Below the pieces are notes generated by a model. It was not told the DNA's origin. It worked only from the letters and a program-made list of their open reading frames with translations, and did no database searches. A stretch of DNA of 34,509 nucleotides from an uncultured Sphingomonadales bacterium (GTDB lineage: Bacteria; Pseudomonadota; Alphaproteobacteria; Sphingomonadales; Sphingomonadaceae). The stretch spans positions 1-34,509 of the forward strand of contig CAIOKP010000268.1 of NCBI GenBank assembly GCA_903858875.1. Direction: 5' to 3'. The translations under genes were made by a program, and so were the position numbers. This document shows, piece after piece, positions 30,382-34,509 of this stretch (the stretch's first letter is position 1; each line of letters starts with the position of its first letter).

Positions 30382-31086
30382 TTATCGGCGCTCTTCGGCC
30401 TCGGCTGCGCGCTTGGCAGCGAGCCATGCCGCGGCTTCGGCCTCCTGTGCGGCCTGATTGGCGGCCTTGGTCTGTGCTTCGCGTTCGGCGCGGAGTTCCT
30501 CGATCAACGCCTCGCGATCGTTGCCCAAACGCAAGGTCGCATCGCCCTCATCCGCTTCATGGCCAGCACGCTTGGCAGCCTTGGCGACCATGGCGTCCAG
30601 TTCGCGCTGTGAACACAGGCCCAGCGTGACCGGGTCCTTGGCGGTGATGTTGCTGATGTTCCAATGGCTGCGATCGCGAATCGCGGCGATGGTCGTGCGG
30701 GTTGTACCGATCAGCTTGGAGATCTGGGCATCCGACACTTCGGCATGGTTGCGCAGGATCCAGGCGATGCCGTCTGGCTTGTCCTGACGCTTTGACACCG
30801 GGGTATAGCGCGCACCCTTGGTGCGGCCAACCGTCACCGGCGCCTTGAACATTTTCAACCGATAGCCAGCGTCGTTCTGGCCCTTTTCGATCTCGGCCGT
30901 GGTCAGTTCGCCAGAGCGCAACGGATCGCGGCCGGTATATTTAGCACTGGTCAGGTCATCGGCCATCGCCTGCACTTCGAGAATGTGCAGTCCGCAGAAT
31001 TCGGAAATCTGCTCAAACGTCAGCGCGGTATTGTCGACGAGCCACGACGCCGTCGCATGCGGCATAAGCGGGGTTGGCTGGGTCAC
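30382..31086 (-). CDS. trcR: TrcR, RNA polymerase-associated cell-cycle regulator (DUF1013)
   Basis: The protein is 234 aa from GTG 31086, chosen because GGAG lies seven bases upstream and the family begins close to TPLMPHATASWLVDNTALTFEQISEFCGLH. The conserved DUF1013 core follows: AYR-like GYRLKMFKAPVTVGRTKGARYTPVSKRQDKPDGIAWILRNH and a helix-turn-helix EVSDAQISKLIGTTRTTIAAIRDRSHWN. An Ala/Glu-rich helical tail (about 175-234) is probably a coiled coil. In Caulobacter TrcR tracks with RNA polymerase, affects the cell cycle and protects against antibiotics; the role here is inferred from homology. A terminator-like hairpin lies between the upstream GST gene and this start. Together with SciP it gives two cell-cycle regulators in the window. 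Confidence 0.92.
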   Translation of the reverse strand: MTQPTPLMPHATASWLVDNTALTFEQISEFCGLHILEVQAMADDLTSAKYTGRDPLRSGELTTAEIEKGQNDAGYRLKMFKAPVTVGRTKGARYTPVSKRQDKPDGIAWILRNHAEVSDAQISKLIGTTRTTIAAIRDRSHWNISNITAKDPVTLGLCSQRELDAMVAKAAKRAGHEADEGDATLRLGNDREALIEELRAEREAQTKAANQAAQEAEAAAWLAAKRAAEAEERR

Positions 31087-31138
31087 GGGTCTTCTCCGGC
31101 GCGAAATGGGGCTGCGCGCGGCAGCCAGAAAATATAAG

Positions 31139-31161
31139 GGCCGCCCCTTTGCGGAGCGGCC
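31139..31161 (-). terminator. Terminator-like hairpin between GST gene and trcR
   Basis: On the reverse strand, GGCCGCTCC and GGGGCGGCC pair over nine bases (one G-T pair) around a five-base loop and are followed by the T-rich CTTATATTTTC. It lies about 83 bases after the GST stop and 53 bases before the trcR GTG. It probably ends the qor-GST message, or it is a leader structure of trcR. Confidence 0.55.
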
Positions 31162-31243
31162 ATCACAGTCTTCTAATAGGCATACAACATCGCTTCGGCA
31201 AGGGCGGCAACGAAAAACCGCCAATTCGGTTGCTTGACCTCGA

Positions 31244-31873
31244 TTACCCGATCACCACATAGCCGGGCTCAGCCGCCACACGCGCCAGCCAACGCACCAC
31301 ATGCGGCGTGTCAGCCAAAATAAAGCCGCCCGCCTCCGCCACATGGGTATAGGCATATAACGCGATATCGGCCAACGTCATCCCACCCCCAACGAACCAG
31401 TCACGCGTCGCCAGATGCTCGTCCATCAGCCGTAGCGCCGCCTCGCCATTGGCGCGCTTGGCCGCCAATTGGCCGCGCTGGTCCTCGGACAATTGCGCTT
31501 TGCCCAGATAGGACAGCCAGAAACGCAGCGTCGCGACATTGGGTTCATGGCTGTATTGTTCAAAAAACATCCAGCGCAACATATCCGCCTGATCAAAACG
31601 ATCGCTGGGGATCAACCGGCTACCGCTGGCCAGATACCAGCACGCCGCGTTGCTTTCGGGCAGGAAGCGTTGCGCCGCACCCACCCCGATTTCCAGAACC
31701 GGGATGCGACCATTCGCATTGACGTTGGCGATGAATTCGGGCGTCCGCGTCTCACCCTTGCGGATATCGTAGGCGCGCCGTTCGATCTGCATCCCAAGCA
31801 GCGCTGCCGTCAGACGAATCTTGTAACAATTGGCCGAAATCGGGTCTTCGTGCAGGATCAGCGTCTCGCTCAT
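31244..31873 (-). CDS. Glutathione S-transferase family protein
   Basis: The protein is 209 aa. An N-terminal thioredoxin-like domain (residues 3-85) has LILHEDPISANCYKIRLTAALLG, NVNANGRIPVLEIG (cis-Pro motif) and the glutathione-binding FLPESNAACWYLA. A helical C-terminal domain has RWMFFEQYSHEPNVATLRFWLSYL and the N-capping motif DWFVGGGMTLADIALYAYTHVAEAGGF. Cytosolic GSTs conjugate or reduce with glutathione; the substrate is unknown. The ATG at 31873 overlaps the stop of the quinone oxidoreductase gene (ATGA 31870-31873), so the two form a coupled pair. Reading frame upstream of this ATG is shadow of the oxidoreductase gene. Confidence 0.93.
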   Translation of the reverse strand: MSETLILHEDPISANCYKIRLTAALLGMQIERRAYDIRKGETRTPEFIANVNANGRIPVLEIGVGAAQRFLPESNAACWYLASGSRLIPSDRFDQADMLRWMFFEQYSHEPNVATLRFWLSYLGKAQLSEDQRGQLAAKRANGEAALRLMDEHLATRDWFVGGGMTLADIALYAYTHVAEAGGFILADTPHVVRWLARVAAEPGYVVIG

Positions 31874-32907
31874 TGCCCGATCTCCAGTACAATTTTGCCG
31901 ATATGCTGCCCCGATTCCATCCGCGCATGGGCGGCGCCGGCATCGGCCAGAGAAAAACTCTGATCCATCACCGGGCGCATTTCGCCATCCTCGAAAGCGG
32001 GCCAGACGTTGGTCACGATTTCCTGTGCCAATAATGTCTTGAAAGTATTCGACCGCGCCCGCATCGTCGATCCGGTCAACGTCAGCCGTCGCGCCATCAC
32101 CTGCCACATCGGGATTTCGGCCTTGGCACCGCCCTGCACCGCGATGGTCACATGGCGGCCATCGTCGGCCAGGCACCGCAGATTGCGCGCCACATAATCG
32201 CCCGCCACCATATCGAGCACGAGGTGCACCCCCGCACCATCGGTGATGCGCATGACTTCCTCGACGAAGTCGGTCGCCTTGTAATCAATTGCATGGGCCG
32301 CGCCGATTTCCAGCGCGCGAGCGCATTTGTCCGGCCCGCCACAGGTGACAATGACCTCCAGCCCGAAAAGGCGGCCCAACTGGATCGCCATAGTGCCGAT
32401 GCCGCTGGTGCCGCCATGCACCAACAGCCGTTCGCCATCGCAGGCCCAGCCGCGTTCAAACACATTGTGCCACACCGTAAACAGCGTTTCGGGGATCGCC
32501 GCTGCCTCGACCATCGACAGGCCGTCGGGTACCGGCAAGCAATGGCCCGCCTCGGCAAGGCAATATTCCGCATAGCCGCCGCCATTGACCAGCGCGCAGA
32601 CCTTTTGCCCCAGCAAGGCGGGATCAACCCCATCGCCCAGCATCACCACCTCACCTGCGATTTCGAGGCCGAGAATCGGTGAATGGCCCGCCGGTGCCGG
32701 ATATTGGCCCAGCCGTTGAATCACATCTGGGCGGTTCACCCCGGCCGCCGCCACCTGCACCAACACTTGCCCCGCCGCGGGATGCGGCACGGGGATCTGC
32801 TGCATCGTCAGCACTTCTGGACCGCCGGGCGCAGTGAACCCGATCGCCTTCATGTATTCAGAAAGGACTTGTGCCATATCATTCCCACCATGTTGCGGCA
32901 AAGTCAT
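31870..32907 (-). CDS. NAD(P)H-quinone oxidoreductase, zinc-independent MDR family (PIG3-like)
   Basis: The protein is about 345 aa, an MDR-superfamily quinone reductase. It has MKAIGFTAPGGPEVLTMQQIP, AAAGVNRPDVIQRLGQYPAPAG (characteristic of the TP53I3/PIG3 group), ILGLEIAGEVVMLGDGVDP and the nucleotide-binding LLVHGGTSGIGTMAIQLGRLFGLEVIVTCG. No zinc-binding cysteine cluster is present. These enzymes reduce quinones with NADPH and relate to oxidative stress, and the coupled downstream GST fits that. ATG 32907 has AAAGG five bases upstream; ATG 32877 and ATG 32853 are alternatives. It is divergent from the DUF1192 gene across 65 bp. Confidence 0.93.
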   Translation of the reverse strand: MTLPQHGGNDMAQVLSEYMKAIGFTAPGGPEVLTMQQIPVPHPAAGQVLVQVAAAGVNRPDVIQRLGQYPAPAGHSPILGLEIAGEVVMLGDGVDPALLGQKVCALVNGGGYAEYCLAEAGHCLPVPDGLSMVEAAAIPETLFTVWHNVFERGWACDGERLLVHGGTSGIGTMAIQLGRLFGLEVIVTCGGPDKCARALEIGAAHAIDYKATDFVEEVMRITDGAGVHLVLDMVAGDYVARNLRCLADDGRHVTIAVQGGAKAEIPMWQVMARRLTLTGSTMRARSNTFKTLLAQEIVTNVWPAFEDGEMRPVMDQSFSLADAGAAHARMESGQHIGKIVLEIGQ

Positions 32908-32935
32908 GAGAGCCTTTCCCTAGTCTTGCAGGCTG

Positions 32936-32964
32936 TTGACAGCAAGCGCAAGCGGTCCGATGCT
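32936..32964 (+). promoter_or_regulatory. Candidate promoter of the DUF1192 gene
   Basis: TTGACA (32936-32941) is a perfect -35 consensus; GATGCT (32959-32964) is a weak -10 at 17-base spacing. Transcription would start close to the ATG at 32973, which has no ribosome site, so a leaderless message is possible. Confidence 0.35.
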
Positions 32965-32972
32965 GCACCAAT

Positions 32973-33188
32973 ATGGATGACGATGATCGCCCGATGGGTT
33001 CAAATGGTGGCCGCAAGGATGCCGCCGCTTTGCTCGCGACAGAGGATTTGGGCCGCTATTCGCTCGACGAATTGGCAATTCGTGTTCAATATCTCGAAGC
33101 GGAAATCGCCCGGGTGATCGCCCATCGCGATAAATCCGCCGCCCATCGCCGCGCGGCGGACGCTTTATTTGGGCGCCCCCCGGCATGA
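32973..33188 (+). CDS. DUF1192 family small protein
   Basis: The protein is 71 aa, acidic at the N terminus (MDDDDRPMGSNGG). The conserved core LGRYSLDELAIRVQYLEAEIARVIAHRDKS is the DUF1192 signature: a short helix predicted to form a coiled coil. DUF1192 proteins are small alphaproteobacterial proteins of unknown function. The ATG lacks a ribosome-binding site and a TTGACA element lies about 30 bases upstream, so it may be leaderless; an internal ATG at 32994 also lacks a ribosome site. It is 152 bp upstream of clpA and divergent from the oxidoreductase. Confidence 0.85.
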   Translation: MDDDDRPMGSNGGRKDAAALLATEDLGRYSLDELAIRVQYLEAEIARVIAHRDKSAAHRRAADALFGRPPA

Positions 33189-33339
33189 TCGGCACCCCCC
33201 TCGTAATATCGCAGGGGATTGCCATATAGACGTGGTTAACGCCATTCCTTCATACCCGTTTTTCGGCTTCAATGTGCGGCCTGCATTGCCACCCTCAGTC
33301 TCCTCTCTCCCCCCTATTCCCCAAGCGAAAGTGCAATAG

Positions 33340-34509
33340 ATGCCCAGTTTCGCCCAGAGCCTTGAAAAGACCCTGCACGCCGCGCTCGAACACGCCAAAG
33401 AGCGCAGCCATGAATATGCCACGCTGGAGCATCTGCTGCTGGCGTTGATCGATGATACGGATGCAGCGCAGGTGATGACCGCCTGCGGCGTCGATCTTGG
33501 CGACCTGTCCGAGGCGGTGAAGCAATATCTCGATCAGGAATATCAATCGCTGAAGACCAAGGAAAAGGCCGATCCCGCGCCCACCGCCGGTTTCCAGCGG
33601 GTGATCCAGCGCGCCATCCTGCATGTGCAGTCGAGCGGCAAGGATACCGTGACCGGTGCCAATGTGCTGGTGGCGCTGTTTTCCGAGCGCGATTCGTATG
33701 CCGTCTATTTCCTGCAACAACAGGATATGAGCCGCTTGGACGCGGTCAGCTTTATCAGCCACGGCATCGGCAAGGGTGGCCGCCGCATCGAGGACAAGTC
33801 GCCCAAGGGCGCCGAATCCGAAGCGCCGCATAACGAGGAAAAGCTGGAAACCAAGAGCGCCGGGGCCAAGAAGGATTCCGCGCTCGATCAGTTCTGCGTC
33901 AACCTCAATGAAAAGGCGCTGGCCGGCAAGGTCGATCCGTTGATCGGGCGCGGGCCAGAGGTCGATCGCACGATCCAGATCTTGTGCCGGCGCAGCAAGA
34001 ACAACCCGCTGTATGTTGGCGACCCCGGCGTCGGCAAAACCGCGATTGCCGAAGGTCTGGCGCGCAAGATCGTTGAGGGCGATGTGCCCGAGGTGCTGAC
34101 CCATGCGGTGATCTATTCGCTCGATATGGGCTCGCTATTGGCCGGCACGCGCTATCGCGGCGATTTCGAGGAACGGCTGAAGCAGGTCGTCAACGAACTC
34201 GAAAAGATGCCCGAGGCAATCCTGTTCATCGACGAAATCCACACGGTCATCGGCGCTGGCGCGACCAGCGGCGGGGCGATGGATGCGTCCAACCTGTTGA
34301 AGCCCGCTTTGTCGGGCGGCACTATCCGGTGCATCGGATCGACCACCTACAAGGAATTCCGCAACCACTTCGAAAAGGACCGCGCGCTGTTGCGCCGGTT
34401 CCAGAAGATCGACGTCAACGAACCCAGCATCGAGGACACCATCAAGATCCTCAAAGGTCTGCGCACCGCGTTCGAGGAACACCACAAAGTCAAATACACC
34501 CCCGATGCG
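33340..34509 (+). CDS. clpA: ATP-dependent Clp protease ATP-binding subunit ClpA (partial)
   Basis: Only the first 390 codons are present; the frame runs open to the end of the window. The N domain begins MPSFAQSLEKTLHAALEHAK and ERSHEYATLEHLLLALIDD, as in ClpA, and not as in ClpB or ClpC. The first AAA+ domain has LIGRGPEVDRTIQILCRRSKNNPL, Walker A GDPGVGKT (227-234) and Walker B ILFIDE (294-299). GAMDASNLLKPALSGGTIRCIGSTT and LLRRFQKIDVNEPS follow. ClpA unfolds substrates for the ClpP protease and takes N-degron cargo from ClpS. No clpS gene is found upstream; the preceding gene is DUF1192. The ATG has a weak ribosome site. Confidence 0.96.
   Translation, partial: MPSFAQSLEKTLHAALEHAKERSHEYATLEHLLLALIDDTDAAQVMTACGVDLGDLSEAVKQYLDQEYQSLKTKEKADPAPTAGFQRVIQRAILHVQSSGKDTVTGANVLVALFSERDSYAVYFLQQQDMSRLDAVSFISHGIGKGGRRIEDKSPKGAESEAPHNEEKLETKSAGAKKDSALDQFCVNLNEKALAGKVDPLIGRGPEVDRTIQILCRRSKNNPLYVGDPGVGKTAIAEGLARKIVEGDVPEVLTHAVIYSLDMGSLLAGTRYRGDFEERLKQVVNELEKMPEAILFIDEIHTVIGAGATSGGAMDASNLLKPALSGGTIRCIGSTTYKEFRNHFEKDRALLRRFQKIDVNEPSIEDTIKILKGLRTAFEEHHKVKYTPDA

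Noticed and set aside
31874..32176. N-terminal extension of the GST frame
   Set aside because: It lies inside the quinone oxidoreductase gene, and the ATGA overlap marks the real GST start.
33189..33339. Heat-shock (sigma-32) promoter upstream of clpA
   Set aside because: A CCCCTATT-like element exists near 33311, but no CTTG-type -35 at the right distance.
1..34509. Search for tRNA, rRNA, CRISPR, transposase, integrase, toxin-antitoxin and attachment sites
   Set aside because: I saw no T-loop/anticodon pattern in a gap, no spaced repeats and no mobile-element protein.

Overview
The window reads as a contiguous piece of chromosome from an alphaproteobacterium of the order Sphingomonadales. 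The reasons are high GC with strongly GC-biased third codon positions, the alphaproteobacterial cell-cycle proteins SciP (DUF1153) and TrcR (DUF1013), a standalone Coq7 hydroxylase, DUF3035 and DUF1192 proteins, and a proA-nadD-rsfS-rlmH-protease gene order. The genus cannot be decided from this sequence alone. I see no tRNA, rRNA, CRISPR array, insertion sequence, integrase or prophage gene. Coding is dense and the longest gaps are about 240-275 nt.

Layout, left to right. (1) The 3' end of ileS, then lspA and a DUF3035 lipoprotein, one forward operon (1-1217). (2) A convergent CNNM/CorC-type membrane protein (1272-2594, reverse), a forward OmpA-like lipoprotein (2758-3456) and a reverse CysQ-type phosphatase (3494-4291). 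(3) sucC alone, with a strong terminator (4424-5690). (4) A reverse block 5715-12702 holding, in transcription order, an RND pump (adaptor, then permease), a DUF445 membrane protein, a small Cys-containing protein, a hairpin and a very divergent sigma-70-like protein. (5) A reverse pair of an unknown gene and sciP (12977-13644), with mnmA divergent to it. (6) A small membrane protein convergent with mnmA and divergent from a serine-hydrolase lipoprotein (14959-16481). (7) A reverse pdxH-CDF transporter pair (16487-18039), with a forward dnaJ-like, brkB, fabI operon divergent to it (18151-20952). (8) A reverse exported four-Cys protein (21001-21555), then a long reverse gene string proA-nadD-rsfS-rlmH-envC-ctpA-dsbB-coq7 (28333 down to 21669). 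(9) A forward M23 peptidase overlapping a bactofilin (28598-30140). (10) Reverse trcR, and a reverse quinone oxidoreductase-GST pair. (11) Forward DUF1192 and the first 390 codons of clpA, which runs off the right edge.

Themes. Much of the window concerns the cell envelope: lipoprotein processing (LspA), three probable lipoproteins, an OmpA-like peptidoglycan binder, an RND pump, EnvC and CtpA, DsbB, and an M23-bactofilin module. A second theme is cell-cycle and transcription control: SciP, TrcR and the odd sigma-like protein. The rest is housekeeping metabolism and RNA or ribosome care (SucC, FabI, PdxH, ProA, NadD, Coq7, MnmA, RlmH, RsfS, ClpA).

I did not find a clear undescribed multigene system such as a defence island or biosynthetic cluster. 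The best leads are the divergent sigma-like protein, the overlapping M23-bactofilin pair, a Fur-box-like sequence between cysQ and sucC, a CtrA-like motif upstream of sciP, and a recurrent type of long-armed, U-tract-free hairpin between convergent genes.
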